Shown: in pieces, positions 36,245-52,076 of the stretch
How positions within the stretch are numbered: the first letter of the stretch is position 1
How the letters are laid out: each line of letters starts with the position of its first letter
Assembly: GCF_030158815.1 (NCBI RefSeq)
Contig: NZ_BPFZ01000004.1
Location: 1 to 64,000 of the forward strand
Reading direction: 5' to 3'
Source: Candidatus Phycosocius spiralis
Lineage (GTDB): Bacteria; Pseudomonadota; Alphaproteobacteria; Caulobacterales; Aquidulcibacteraceae
Length of the DNA stretch: 64,000 bases
Notes under the pieces: generated by a model
Told to the model about the DNA's origin: nothing
Database searches by the model: none
The model's input: only the letters and a program-made list of their open reading frames with translations
Translations under genes and position numbers: made by a program

Positions 36245-38065
36245 CTACCCCATAGCGCTGATCGCTTGTGCATTGAGATAGGGTAAAGGCGCATAGGTTG
36301 CACCCATGGCTTTGGCCAGATCTTTGGCTTCTGGCCTCGGAATGGGAGAGGTATCAAGATGGATCGTGGCAATCCCTGAATGCGCTATGGCGCGGGCAGC
36401 TGAAAACGCATGGGCCATCGCAGTCTTGCGCCCCGCCTTCCCATCGCGGTCAATATTAGCGCGCCCATCGGTTAGGAAGAGCAATCGTGGAGTGCGCCCT
36501 TTGGCTTTTTCACTTAAAGCCAAGGTCAAGGCAGTATCCATGCCAGCGGCCAAGGGTGTACCCCCGCCGCCTGCTAAATCGGCCAATTGCCGCCGTGCAC
36601 GGGCGAGCGACCTTGTTGGCGGCAGCAAGATTTGGGCACCCTCATTGCGAAAGGAGACCATCGCCACCCTGTTACGATCGACATAGGCTTGCGCCAACAA
36701 AAGCTCCACCGCCCCTTTGGCCTCAGCAAGGCGTTGAAACGCCGATGAACCCGATGCATCAACGACCAAAATGGTGGTCGCTTCTCTGGGCTGGGCAAAG
36801 CAGCGGATGCGAAAGTCGCTTTTGCGAACCTCAATCCGTTTGGGACCAGCTACTGATCTGGAGGCTTTCATCGTACTTTTGCGGATTTTTTGCCACGGAG
36901 CGGCCGCGCGCAGGGTATCAATCAGGTTAAGGCGCTCACCAGGCTTTAGAGTGCCAGCACGCGATCGGATCGGGCGCCCGCGTAAGGGTGACTTAGTATG
37001 CTGACCTGAACCCGCACCTATGGCCCCTCTCGGCGTGGGGCACTTGGCTTTGGTAGAAAGGGCGGCAATCACTTCGCTGGGCAGCGCCGATTTAACCGCC
37101 TCGATCAATTGCTCACTCAAATCTTGGCCCTCTGGAGGGGGTGTCGTATCGGTTTGCGGGTCGCTTGCTTCGGCTTGATCTGGGTTCGTGGGTTCTGCAG
37201 GCGGATTTTCTTGCTCGCTTTGTATTTCTGGTTCAGCTTGGGGCTGGACCTCATGCGTATCTTGGGGCAGTTGTAAGGCTTGGGGAGCAAGGACAAGACG
37301 TGCCGCCAATGTGATATCCGCCAACCCAGCCATTGAGCGCCCGTCCAATGCTGTTACCGCGCGTGCCACGTTCAAACAGGCCAATGCGGGACGCGCAGAT
37401 TCTAAACCAAATGCAGTCACAGCATCACAGATAGCATCTATTAAAGCGGGGTCCGATAAGGTGATCTGGTTACACTGCACACGCGCCTTTAAGATAAGTT
37501 CCAAACTTGGCCCGTCGTCAGATAAGTCGCTAAACTTCAAGACGTCGGTATCTATGCATAAGCTGCATCGCTCTAACAGGGCAGCAGGCGGGGCCTCTTC
37601 TGGCCCAAAGCTTTCATCGAAGAGGAGGACGCCAAACCGTGCTGGCAAAACCGAGGTGAGACCGTCGCGTTCAAGCTGAAATTGCCCGCTATCTAAGGCG
37701 CTCGTAATGCGCGAAGCCGTTGAAGCTTGCATGCGTTCAGCCATCGGCAAAACCAGCACACCGCCATCGGCCTCACTCAATAAGCCACGCTGAACCACAG
37801 GGCGACCCAGTGCCAGACTGGTTGCCAAATCAAGCCCGCCTAGCAGGCGATCATCGCCAATATGCAAGGGGCACCGGCGTATCGGTGTCGCTTCCGGCAA
37901 AAGATCTGTTAGGATTTCAAGCCAAGCGTCACTCAACGGGCCGTGGCGACCGCGCAGGACTACGCCGCCAAAAATGTGGGGATCGATAGCAAAAATGGCA
38001 GCAATAAGGAGTGCATCGGGCCAAGTTGCGCAGGGTTTACCTTTAGGTGTTGCAACTTGCCTCAT
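36245..38065 (-). CDS. bchD: magnesium chelatase subunit D
   Basis: AAA-like subunit that, with BchI and BchH, inserts Mg2+ into protoporphyrin IX. Length is 606 residues: a degenerate N-terminal AAA+ domain, an acidic Pro/Gln/Glu-rich linker around residues 275-330, and a C-terminal von Willebrand A domain with the MIDAS motif VDASGSS and later FLTDGRANIDRDG. It starts with an ATGA overlap on the bchI stop, so the two are coupled. The 3' end faces trpS across repeat copy 3. Confidence 0.95.
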   Translation of the reverse strand: MRQVATPKGKPCATWPDALLIAAIFAIDPHIFGGVVLRGRHGPLSDAWLEILTDLLPEATPIRRCPLHIGDDRLLGGLDLATSLALGRPVVQRGLLSEADGGVLVLPMAERMQASTASRITSALDSGQFQLERDGLTSVLPARFGVLLFDESFGPEEAPPAALLERCSLCIDTDVLKFSDLSDDGPSLELILKARVQCNQITLSDPALIDAICDAVTAFGLESARPALACLNVARAVTALDGRSMAGLADITLAARLVLAPQALQLPQDTHEVQPQAEPEIQSEQENPPAEPTNPDQAEASDPQTDTTPPPEGQDLSEQLIEAVKSALPSEVIAALSTKAKCPTPRGAIGAGSGQHTKSPLRGRPIRSRAGTLKPGERLNLIDTLRAAAPWQKIRKSTMKASRSVAGPKRIEVRKSDFRIRCFAQPREATTILVVDASGSSAFQRLAEAKGAVELLLAQAYVDRNRVAMVSFRNEGAQILLPPTRSLARARRQLADLAGGGGTPLAAGMDTALTLALSEKAKGRTPRLLFLTDGRANIDRDGKAGRKTAMAHAFSAARAIAHSGIATIHLDTSPIPRPEAKDLAKAMGATYAPLPYLNAQAISAMG

Positions 38066-39090
38066 GCACCAAACAAATCCGCAATCGCCCGCTCAATCCT
38101 TGTTGATGAGCCTGTCTCATCAAGGGGATTGCGCCGTAAGCGATGGCGCAGCGCCATAACCGCAACGCCCCTTAAATGACGTTCTTCGACCTTTGTGCCC
38201 CCTTTAAGGGCAGCAACGGCGCGCGCGGCGCGGATTAAGGTCAATTCACCGCGCAAACCATCAACACCCACAGCCATGCATAGTTTAGACGCCCATTCTA
38301 AAGCCGTATCTGGGGTTTCAATATCCATCAATCTAGCCCGGGCTGCAATGATTTGGTCGCGCACCTTCGCTTCCTCCCTGGCCTGACGTTTTGCAAAGCC
38401 AGCAGCATCGCGGTCAAAAGCATCGCGGCGGCGTACCACTTCGACCCGAAGCGCCAAGGTATCGGGGGTTTTAACATCAACGGAGAGTCCAAACCGATCG
38501 AGTAATTGGGGTCGAAGTTCACCTTCTTCGGGGTTGCCGCTACCGATCAGAACAAAGCGCGCCGGATGGCGTACGCTTAAGCCCTCACGCTCCACCACAT
38601 TTTCACCTGATGCTGCCACATCCAGCAATAAATCAACCAGATGATCTTCCAGTAGATTGATCTCATCGATATAGAGGAAGCCACGGTGGGCGCGCGCGAG
38701 AAGACCTGGCTCAAAATGCTTTTCGCCTTGAGTTAACGCGCGTTCGAGATCGAGTGCGCCAACCACCCTGTCCTCTGTCGCACCCAGCGGGAAATCCACA
38801 ACGGGTGTGGCAATGGTTTCAACTTGGGTGACTTTACCTGCGCCTCGATGCGTACAATCTGTCGCGCAGGCGCTTTTGTCGGCCAGGGGATCGCAATGAT
38901 AAAGGCAGGACTTGACCGCTTCCAAAGGTGGCAAGAGTGCGGCGAGACCACGTACAGCTGTGGATTTCCCTGTGCCGCGATCCCCAAAAACCATAACCCC
39001 GCTAATGCCTGGATCTATTGCAGCGATCAGCATCGCCAACTTCATGTCGTCTTGACCAACGATGGCAGAAAATGGAAAGGCAATGCGCAT
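38062..39090 (-). CDS. bchI: magnesium chelatase ATPase subunit I
   Basis: AAA+ ATPase of Mg-chelatase, 342 residues. Walker A GDRGTGKST is at residues 36-44, Walker B FLYIDEINLL at 138-147, and the family insert with Cys residues (CATDCTHRG) is near 75-83. A GGAG ribosome site lies about 9 nt before the ATG. It is downstream of bciB by 27 bp on the same strand, suggesting a bciB-bchI-bchD operon. Confidence 0.97.
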   Translation of the reverse strand: MRIAFPFSAIVGQDDMKLAMLIAAIDPGISGVMVFGDRGTGKSTAVRGLAALLPPLEAVKSCLYHCDPLADKSACATDCTHRGAGKVTQVETIATPVVDFPLGATEDRVVGALDLERALTQGEKHFEPGLLARAHRGFLYIDEINLLEDHLVDLLLDVAASGENVVEREGLSVRHPARFVLIGSGNPEEGELRPQLLDRFGLSVDVKTPDTLALRVEVVRRRDAFDRDAAGFAKRQAREEAKVRDQIIAARARLMDIETPDTALEWASKLCMAVGVDGLRGELTLIRAARAVAALKGGTKVEERHLRGVAVMALRHRLRRNPLDETGSSTRIERAIADLFGA

Positions 39091-39117
39091 ATAGGGGGCT
39101 CCAGGGGGGATTTGAAC

Positions 39118-40479
39118 TCAAAGCTGGTTAGGCCTGCTTGCCACATCCGCTGTCGGCAAGGAAGCGGGCAGCGCGCTTATGCGCTCATTAACGTCCGGTG
39201 ATAAACCCAAAGGTGCGACCAGTGCCCAGATATAGTTTGGAATCATCGACTTCATGCGCTGGGGTTGTTCGCGTCTTAAATGCACAATCGTCTCTATCGC
39301 TTTCATTTCAACCCGGGTGCGCGCAAATTCTAAGCCACGCGGTCCAATCTTGGGCATCAACCAGCCCACTAAGGGCCGCACCCAATTGGGCATAGCGCGC
39401 ACTGGAAGGCCGCCTGCAGCGCGTTCAACATTGGTCTTAAATCCTTGCACTGCACCGGCGCGCTTGCCTTTACTGAAAGGTTCTTTGAGCACCACTTCCT
39501 CGCCCAAAAGCGACAATAAGTCGCGTCCGCGATCATTACGTACGATCATCCATTGCTCGCCCTGCCCACCCATATAGCCAATCGTAATATCGGCCAAGGC
39601 ATTGGTATAATCGACACAGGTTCGACACGTGAGCGGAAAAAAGTCCCCCGGTAATTTTGAGATCGGCAATTGCAGGAAGGGGATAAGCTTGCTGCGCCCA
39701 TCATCAAAGCGCAACTCGACGTGATAATCGGCGCGAAACTCTAGGTATTTGATGGTATTGGGTTCGTCTGAGAGCAGGCTCAGAAACTGATGGAATTTTT
39801 CTGTCGTCGTATTATCAGAACAGGGCGTCCCGATTACATAAAGCGTATCAAATCCTAATTCTTGCTCTAAAGCCCGCAGCGCATAGACTTGGCAGGGAAT
39901 GCCAATGATCGCGAGGCGTCGATATCCTAGAGCGCGCGCCGGTTCTAATAGGGCTAAAAGGGGCGCATAGCCCATGCGCATCCCTCGGCAATGCGCCATA
40001 TCGGCAGCTTGTGTCACCAAGGTTGGGACCGGGCGCCAACGATCAAATGGGTCTGGCTTCATGGTCAAAACCGCATCGACACGCCCGGTTTCAAGTAAGC
40101 GCTCTGCCAAGCGGGTTGTGAGACCAGTCCATTGGGCACCTTCAAGACCTGTTTTAAGTTTGGCCTGATACATGTCCTGGATTGGGCCAAAAAAAAGCTC
40201 GTCTCCTTTGGCGAGATTGCGCGTGCGGCCGTGGGTTTGGGTTTCTAAGGACCCGTAATTGGGGGCGATGAACTGACAAGCTCGTCCACATCGCTTGGAG
40301 TCCTCAGTCCGCGAAATGCCGCAGTCGGTACATAAGGAACGCGGGGCCGCAGGCTGGGCGCAGGCTTTTGCCAGCATCTCTTGGATCTGCATTTGGTCTT
40401 GCGACCTACCAACCTTGGACCTCATATGTCCGGATATATGCGAATCTCGCGTATCGCTTAAGAATTTATCCATTAGCAT
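39118..40479 (-). CDS. bciB: 3,8-divinyl (proto)chlorophyllide reductase, BciB type
   Basis: Ferredoxin-dependent, FAD/[4Fe-4S] enzyme of the F420-hydrogenase beta-subunit (FrhB) superfamily that reduces the 8-vinyl group. Length is 453 residues. Cluster cysteines are Cys50 and Cys53 (LCTDC) with Cys64 and Cys68 (CGRAC). GIPCQVYALRALEQELGF and LTCRTCVDYTNALADITIGYMG are family-typical. FrhB-fold proteins have several functions, but linkage to bchI/bchD makes BciB by far the best call. Two in-frame ATGs (40479, 40473) exist; GGGA stands before the first. Confidence 0.88.
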   Translation of the reverse strand: MLMDKFLSDTRDSHISGHMRSKVGRSQDQMQIQEMLAKACAQPAAPRSLCTDCGISRTEDSKRCGRACQFIAPNYGSLETQTHGRTRNLAKGDELFFGPIQDMYQAKLKTGLEGAQWTGLTTRLAERLLETGRVDAVLTMKPDPFDRWRPVPTLVTQAADMAHCRGMRMGYAPLLALLEPARALGYRRLAIIGIPCQVYALRALEQELGFDTLYVIGTPCSDNTTTEKFHQFLSLLSDEPNTIKYLEFRADYHVELRFDDGRSKLIPFLQLPISKLPGDFFPLTCRTCVDYTNALADITIGYMGGQGEQWMIVRNDRGRDLLSLLGEEVVLKEPFSKGKRAGAVQGFKTNVERAAGGLPVRAMPNWVRPLVGWLMPKIGPRGLEFARTRVEMKAIETIVHLRREQPQRMKSMIPNYIWALVAPLGLSPDVNERISALPASLPTADVASRPNQL

Positions 40480-40527
40480 GACTGTCCCACTCTGGTTTTA
40501 AATTGCAAGAGCAATTGCCCATCTGAC

Positions 40528-40561
40528 TGTCAAAATATTTGGACGTCTATTTCTATTGACA
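40528..40561. promoter_or_regulatory. tandem PpsR/CrtJ-type boxes
   Basis: TGTC-N10-GACG (40528-40545) and CGTC-N10-GACA (40544-40561) share two bases, giving the symmetric arrangement TGTC-N10-GACGTC-N10-GACA. The consensus for the photosynthesis repressor PpsR/CrtJ is TGT-N12-ACA (TGTC-N10-GACA), so each box has one mismatch. The right box ends on TTGACA, a perfect -35, so binding would block the promoter. Confidence 0.6.
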
Positions 40562-40583
40562 AGAGAGTATTGAGAGGCATACC
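40556..40583 (+). promoter_or_regulatory. candidate promoter of the bchN operon
   Basis: TTGACA (40556-40561) followed after 16 bp by CATACC (40578-40583), a weak -10 with three of six consensus bases. The -35 overlaps the right PpsR-like box. The transcript would start about 40 bp before the 79-codon open frame. Confidence 0.4.
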
Positions 40584-40630
40584 TTGGCATTCGACCTGAT
40601 AATGGGTTCGGCTTATGCTGGAGAATTCCG

Positions 40631-42153
<1,523 letters not shown>

Positions 42154-42157
42154 TGCG

Positions 42158-43744
42158 ATGCAATTGACTGTCTGGACTTATGAAGGACCACCCCATGTCG
42201 GGGCCATGCGGATTGCTACTGCGATGAAGGGCGTTCACTTTGTATTGCACGCCCCTCAAGGCGATACTTATGCCGACCTGTTATTCACGATGATTGAGCG
42301 GCGCGGCGAACGTCCGCCCGTCACTTTTACGACATTCCAAGCCCGGGATTTGGGCACAGATACGGCAGAGATCTTCAAGACCGCTGCCTCTGACGCTTTT
42401 GCACGCTTTGCCCCTGAAGTGATGTTGGTTGGGGCCTCTTGCACGGCTGAGCTGATCCAAGATGATCCAGGCGGTTTGGCGCGCGCGCTTAATCTGCCGG
42501 TCCCGATCATTGCGCTGGAATTGCCTTCTTATCAGAAGAAGGAAAACTGGGGTGCTTCAGAAACCTTCTATCAATTGGTGCGTACGCTGGCGACAGCGCC
42601 AGCACAGCCAAAGGCCAAAGCCGCCAGCCCAAGCTGCAATATTTTAGGGGCTACGGCTTTGGGGTTCCGGCACCGCGATGATGTGATTGAAATCACAAAG
42701 CTTCTCGACCAATTGGGAATTGATGTGAATGTCGCGGCCCCCATGGGTGCCACGGTAGAGGATATCCGCCGCCTGCCTGAGGCTGATTTTAATGTGGTCT
42801 TATACCCTGAGATTGCCGATAGCGCGGCGCGTTGGCTTGAAAAGCAATATGGCCAAAAAGCTGTGCACACCATTCCTATGGGTTTTCAAGCCACGTGCGA
42901 TTTTATCGAAGAAGTGGCCGCATTAGCTGGCGTGGACCCCACGTCTGTTTTAACCCAACATGGCTCGCGCATGCCTTGGTGGGCGCGCTCGGTTGATTCT
43001 AATTATCTGACCGGAAAGCGGGTTTTTGTGTTTGGTGATGCCTCCCATGCAATCGCCGCAGCGCGAGTTGCCAAGGAAGAGATGGGCTTTGAGGTTGTGG
43101 GCCTTGGCTGTTACAACCGCGAATTCGCCCGTGAAATGCGCGCAGCAGCTGCCAATTATGGGCTCGAAGCCTTAATCACGGATGATTATCTTATGGTAGA
43201 ACAAACCATAGCGACGCTGCAGCCCGAACTTGTTTTGGGAACCCAAATGGAACGCCATATCGCTAAACGCCTTGGCGTGCCATGTGCTGTGATCTCTGCC
43301 CCCGTCCATGTTCAAGATTTTCCAGCGCGCTATGCCCCTGTCATGGGCTTTGAAGGGGCCAATGTGTTGTTTGATACCTGGGTCCACCCCCTGGTAATGG
43401 GTTTGGAGGAGCATCTGTTGACGATGTTCCGCGATGATTTTGAATTCAATGATGCGGCGGGTCCGTCCCATTTGGGCAGCAAAGGCCACGCCCCATCGGC
43501 CCAAACCCGTCAGAGCGAGTCCGAAACTCTGATCAGCGTTGCACCAGCTATGGCCGCCCAAGAGCCAAGCGACACCCTAAGCGGTTTGATCTGGTCGCCT
43601 GAGGCCAGCAAGGAATTGTCCAAAATACCCTTTTTTGTGCGCGGTAAAGCTAAGCGCAATACCGAACGTTACGCATCGGAGCAGGGACTAGAAATCATTA
43701 GTATCGAGGCTCTTTATGATGCCAAAAGCCACTTCGCACGATAA
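42158..43744 (+). CDS. bchB: light-independent protochlorophyllide reductase subunit B
   Basis: Second NB-component subunit, 528 residues. Asp36 (QGDTYAD), the unusual fourth ligand of the NB cluster, is present. The C-terminal PCP-reductase domain reads [25 protein letters not shown]. It starts 4 bp after bchN. Its end is close to bchH, whose upstream in-frame codons overlap it. Confidence 0.96.
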   Translation: MQLTVWTYEGPPHVGAMRIATAMKGVHFVLHAPQGDTYADLLFTMIERRGERPPVTFTTFQARDLGTDTAEIFKTAASDAFARFAPEVMLVGASCTAELIQDDPGGLARALNLPVPIIALELPSYQKKENWGASETFYQLVRTLATAPAQPKAKAASPSCNILGATALGFRHRDDVIEITKLLDQLGIDVNVAAPMGATVEDIRRLPEADFNVVLYPEIADSAARWLEKQYGQKAVHTIPMGFQATCDFIEEVAALAGVDPTSVLTQHGSRMPWWARSVDSNYLTGKRVFVFGDASHAIAAARVAKEEMGFEVVGLGCYNREFAREMRAAAANYGLEALITDDYLMVEQTIATLQPELVLGTQMERHIAKRLGVPCAVISAPVHVQDFPARYAPVMGFEGANVLFDTWVHPLVMGLEEHLLTMFRDDFEFNDAAGPSHLGSKGHAPSAQTRQSESETLISVAPAMAAQEPSDTLSGLIWSPEASKELSKIPFFVRGKAKRNTERYASEQGLEIISIEALYDAKSHFAR

Positions 43745-43757
43745 GGAAAGCCTCCAT

Positions 43758-48450
<4,693 letters not shown>

Positions 48451-48463
48451 GGAGGGTGAGCGT

Positions 48464-49165
48464 ATGTTTTCCACCACCTATGTTGAGAGACGTCAGCGTC
48501 TTGAGACTTATTTTGACAAAACCGCTTCTGATACCTGGGCGCAACTGACTTCAACCGCGCCGGTTAGTCGCATTCGGGCCACGGTTCGCGCAGGGCGCGA
48601 CCAAATGCGTGAGATTTTAGTGTCTTGGTTGCCGCAAAATCTGCAAGCCAAACGCGTCATGGACGCCGGTTGTGGAACGGGTGCTTTAGCCGTTCTTGCC
48701 GCGCACCGGGGTGCTGAAGTTGTGGCGGTTGATGTGGCCGCTAGCCTTGTTGGCGTCGCAGGTGAGCGGGCACCTGTTGACCCTGCGCCTGGCACTATTG
48801 ATTTTCGGGTCGGCGATATGCTTGCCAATGAGTATGGCCAGTTTGACCATGTGGTTTGTATGGATTCCCTGATCCATTATCCCCGCGCGGAGATTGTCAC
48901 AGCGCTTGCGGCCTTGGCCAGGCGGACTAAGCAATCCATCGTCTTCACTTTTGCACCTAAAACACCGCTCCTAACCTTGATGCACACAATTGGGCTTTTG
49001 TTTCCCCGCTCGGATCGCGCGCCCGCGATTGAGCCTGTCAGTGAAACATTTTTGCGCCGCGCGCTGGGATCGGATCCGCGTCTAGCTGGCTGGAAGATTG
49101 GCCGAAGTGCGCGTGTGGTTAGCGGATTTTATACCTCCCAAGCCATGGAGCTTGTTGCCCAATGA
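48464..49165 (+). CDS. bchM: Mg-protoporphyrin IX O-methyltransferase
   Basis: SAM-dependent methylation of the C13 propionate of Mg-protoporphyrin IX. Length is 233 residues. The SAM site is VMDAGCGTGALAVLAA near residue 65. The N-terminal YFDKTASDTWAQLTS and the FTFAPKTPLL segment are typical. ATG 48464 has GGAGG 8 nt upstream; the longer open frame into bchL is unlikely. The stop overlaps the next gene by 4 bp. Confidence 0.95.
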   Translation: MFSTTYVERRQRLETYFDKTASDTWAQLTSTAPVSRIRATVRAGRDQMREILVSWLPQNLQAKRVMDAGCGTGALAVLAAHRGAEVVAVDVAASLVGVAGERAPVDPAPGTIDFRVGDMLANEYGQFDHVVCMDSLIHYPRAEIVTALAALARRTKQSIVFTFAPKTPLLTLMHTIGLLFPRSDRAPAIEPVSETFLRRALGSDPRLAGWKIGRSARVVSGFYTSQAMELVAQ

Positions 49166-49512
49166 CGGACATGCACCTGCATCATTTGCATCCCGATTTT
49201 TGGATGCCCGCATGGCCTGAATTGTTGAAGCGCCGGTGCCATGTGACAACTTGCACTATCGACATTGAGCATAGTGAAGATAGCTTGCATGCCCATGTTA
49301 GTCTTGATGATGGATCTATTCTGGGCCCAGGCGACAAAATGTTGGTACAAGGTCCGCCCATTCGTCTTAGTTTTGGCGAAAAATGCACCATTTCAAGGCC
49401 CGTATCAATCGAGCGTGCTTTCCCGCTAGAACGACTTTGGATCCAATTGACCTCATACTTTGAACTCAGTGAACTTTATGACGTCAGCTTCACCTCAGGG
49501 AGACTGCCATGA
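49162..49512 (+). CDS. unrecognised 116-residue protein between bchM and acsF
   Basis: A soluble protein rich in His and Trp at the N-terminus ([14 protein letters not shown]), with a beta-rich middle ([17 protein letters not shown]) and a C-terminal [20 protein letters not shown] recognise no domain. It is locked by 4-bp overlaps (ATGA) to bchM and acsF, so it is translated with them. In purple bacteria lhaA and puhA/B/C often lie in this interval; this product looks like none of them. A role in the cyclase step is only inference from coupling. Confidence 0.75.
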   Translation: MTDMHLHHLHPDFWMPAWPELLKRRCHVTTCTIDIEHSEDSLHAHVSLDDGSILGPGDKMLVQGPPIRLSFGEKCTISRPVSIERAFPLERLWIQLTSYFELSELYDVSFTSGRLP

Positions 49513-50573
49513 ACGCTACAACCTTCACCACCGACTATCTTGACACCACCAGTCTCGCCAACACTGACACATTGTTGAGCCCGCGTTTCTATACGACAGA
49601 TTATGCTGAGATGGACAAAATTGATATTAGTTCTGTGCGCGCTGAATGGGACCAGATGCTCAGTGCGATGGCAGCCGATCCCCGCCGTGGCCATTTTAAG
49701 CGCGATGGTTCGTTCGATAATCGTTTAGAAGATCTGGACCCAGAATTACGACGCGAATTTGTCGATTTTTTGGTCAGCTCGATCACGTCAGAATTTTCAG
49801 GTTGTGTGCTTTATGCGGAGATAGTTAAGCGAGTCACCAATCCCGACATCAAGGCCTTGTTTAAGTATATGGCGCGCGATGAATCTCGCCATGCCGGCTT
49901 TATCAATGAAACACTTAAAGATTTCGGTATTGGGGTTGATCTTGGATTTTTAACTAAGACCAAAAAATATACATTCTTTAAGCCGAAATTTATCTTCTAT
50001 GCAGTCTATCTATCAGAAAAAATTGGCTATGCCCGTTACATTACGATCTTTCGGCAGCTGGAGCGTCATCCTGAGCATAAATTTCACCCAATATTCAATT
50101 GGTTCAAGGAATGGTGCAATGATGAGTTTAGCCATGGAGAGGCATTTGCCTTGATTTTGCGCTCCAACCCGCACTTGCTGGAAGGGGCTAATAAATGGTG
50201 GATCCGCTTCTTCATCCTATCGGTATATGCCACAATGTATGTGCGCGATCATGCCCGCCCAGCTTTTCACAAGGCCCTAGGTGTGAACCCTACCGATTAT
50301 GATTATCAGGTTTTTGCGCTCACGACTGAAATCTCAAAACAAGTATTTCCAGTCACACTCGACACCGATAATCCCAAGTTGCGCGCAGGGTTTGAACGGC
50401 TTCGCATGCTCTCCAACGCAATGGACGATGCAAAGGCTGCAGGTGGGTGGATAAATAAGTTCAGAAGAATAAGTTTAGGGCTGCAGATTGGGGCAACTTT
50501 TCTTAGTCTTTATCTGCTACCAACCCAGTCGAATACTTTGCCCAGCACAGTGCGGCTGCAACCAATTTGGTAA
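49509..50573 (+). CDS. acsF: aerobic Mg-protoporphyrin IX monomethyl ester oxidative cyclase
   Basis: Membrane-associated di-iron oxygenase forming the fifth (E) ring to give protochlorophyllide, using O2. Length is 354 residues. The di-iron ligands are seen as E95 (SSITSEFSG), E125xxH128 (RDESRHAG) and E206xxH209 (NDEFSHGEA). It starts with an ATGA overlap on the 116-residue gene. No anaerobic BchE is present in the window, so ring closure appears oxygen-dependent. Confidence 0.96.
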   Translation: MNATTFTTDYLDTTSLANTDTLLSPRFYTTDYAEMDKIDISSVRAEWDQMLSAMAADPRRGHFKRDGSFDNRLEDLDPELRREFVDFLVSSITSEFSGCVLYAEIVKRVTNPDIKALFKYMARDESRHAGFINETLKDFGIGVDLGFLTKTKKYTFFKPKFIFYAVYLSEKIGYARYITIFRQLERHPEHKFHPIFNWFKEWCNDEFSHGEAFALILRSNPHLLEGANKWWIRFFILSVYATMYVRDHARPAFHKALGVNPTDYDYQVFALTTEISKQVFPVTLDTDNPKLRAGFERLRMLSNAMDDAKAAGGWINKFRRISLGLQIGATFLSLYLLPTQSNTLPSTVRLQPIW

Positions 50574-50647
50574 GTAGCTTGTTATTAGGATATCAAACGG
50601 TCAATTGGGCTACTCAGGGCCAAAAGGCTGGAGAAAAGGACAATACC

Positions 50648-51868
50648 ATGGACTACCAAGCCTATTTTAAAAGCCAGCTAGACGCCCTTAAACAAGAAGG
50701 CCGGTACCGGGTGTTTGCTGATTTAGAGCGCCATGCCGGGCACTTCCCCCGTGCCTCTCGCCATAATGATGGTGGCGTTCAAGAAGTGACGGTTTGGTGT
50801 TCTAATGATTATTTGGGTATGGGTCAAAATCCAAAGGTTTTGGCAGCGATGCACGAAGCAATCAACCGTTGCGGTGCTGGTGCTGGTGGAACACGTAATA
50901 TATCAGGTACCAATCATTATCATGTCTTGCTTGAGCAAGAGCTTGCTGATCTACATGCTAAAGAAGCCGCTTTGTTGTTTACGTCAGGATATGTCTCCAA
51001 TTGGGCGGCGCTGAGTACTTTAGCCAGCAAAATCCCAAATTGTATTGTTGTCTCTGATGAAGGCAATCATGCTTCAATGATTGAAGGTATCCGCCATAGC
51101 CGTGCCGAGGTCCGCATTTTCAAACACAATGATCCCGTTGATCTTGAGCGAATTTTGTCAGAGCTGCCCTTGGATCAGCCTAAATTGGTGGCATTTGAAT
51201 CTGTCTATTCGATGGATGGCGACATCGCTCCGATCGCGGCCATTTGTGATATTGCCGACAGATATGGCGCGATGACTTATCTTGATGAAGTACACGGCGT
51301 TGGCCTTTATGGCCCGCGTGGCGGCGGTGTGGCAGAGCGCGAAGGCCTGATGCATCGCTTAACCGTCATTGAAGGCACATTGGGTAAGGCTTTTGGTGTT
51401 TTTGGAGGCTATGTTGCGGCTTCAACCGCTTTATGTGACTTTATCCGCAGCTTTGCTTCGGGCTTTATTTTTACCACCGCCTTACCCCCCGCGGTTGCGG
51501 CGGGTGCTTGCGCCAGCATTCGGCATTTGAAGGCAAGCTCTCAAGAGCGGGAACGTCATCAAGACCGCGTGGCCCAGACGCGCCGCCGCCTAGAGGCCGC
51601 CGGTATTCCTTGTATGGCAAACGATAGCCACATCATCCCCGTGATGGTTGGAGATCCGGTTAAATGCAAAATGATCAGTGATTGGCTGCTTGAGCGATCG
51701 GGCATTTACATTCAGCCGATCAATTACCCAACTGTTCCACGAGGTACAGAGAGATTGCGTATTACGCCATCGCCCTTGCACACCAATGCCGATATTGAAC
51801 ACTTGGTCACCGCATTGTCAGATCTTTGGCAACAATGCGCTTTGGCCCGGATTTCAGCCGCAGCCTAG
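50648..51868 (+). CDS. hemA: 5-aminolevulinate synthase
   Basis: PLP enzyme condensing glycine and succinyl-CoA to ALA, the first tetrapyrrole precursor (Shemin pathway of alphaproteobacteria). Length is 406 residues. The PLP lysine is Lys247 in EGTLGKAFG, and [15 protein letters not shown] is the cofactor strand. AAGGA lies 7 nt before ATG 50648; an upstream in-frame start overlaps acsF. It is the last gene of the pigment operon and would raise ALA supply in step with Mg-branch enzymes. Confidence 0.95.
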   Translation: MDYQAYFKSQLDALKQEGRYRVFADLERHAGHFPRASRHNDGGVQEVTVWCSNDYLGMGQNPKVLAAMHEAINRCGAGAGGTRNISGTNHYHVLLEQELADLHAKEAALLFTSGYVSNWAALSTLASKIPNCIVVSDEGNHASMIEGIRHSRAEVRIFKHNDPVDLERILSELPLDQPKLVAFESVYSMDGDIAPIAAICDIADRYGAMTYLDEVHGVGLYGPRGGGVAEREGLMHRLTVIEGTLGKAFGVFGGYVAASTALCDFIRSFASGFIFTTALPPAVAAGACASIRHLKASSQERERHQDRVAQTRRRLEAAGIPCMANDSHIIPVMVGDPVKCKMISDWLLERSGIYIQPINYPTVPRGTERLRITPSPLHTNADIEHLVTALSDLWQQCALARISAAA

Positions 51869-52076
51869 GGTAAATCGACAAAACCAAATCATTTGAGACC
51901 CTTCTTATAGAAGAGGCTTCAACAGTTTGAAAAAATCCTTAAGGATGATTGGCGTGTTTCAAATTGGTACTCGATGAGCCAAACTGGCCCTCTTGGGGCT
52001 TAATCGAAGGAAATGTGGTGCGTCATCGGCATGTAAAAAGCCAGATAGGTAAATGCCTTAACTCTGGCGTCCTAAC

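Noticed and set aside
37188-37679. Plus-strand ORF of 163 codons
   Set aside because: Antisense to the low-complexity linker region of bchD, where long chance frames are expected.
51935-51946. Palindrome ATCCTTAAGGAT after hemA as a terminator
   Set aside because: Six-base arms with no loop and no T-tract; too weak to call a terminator.
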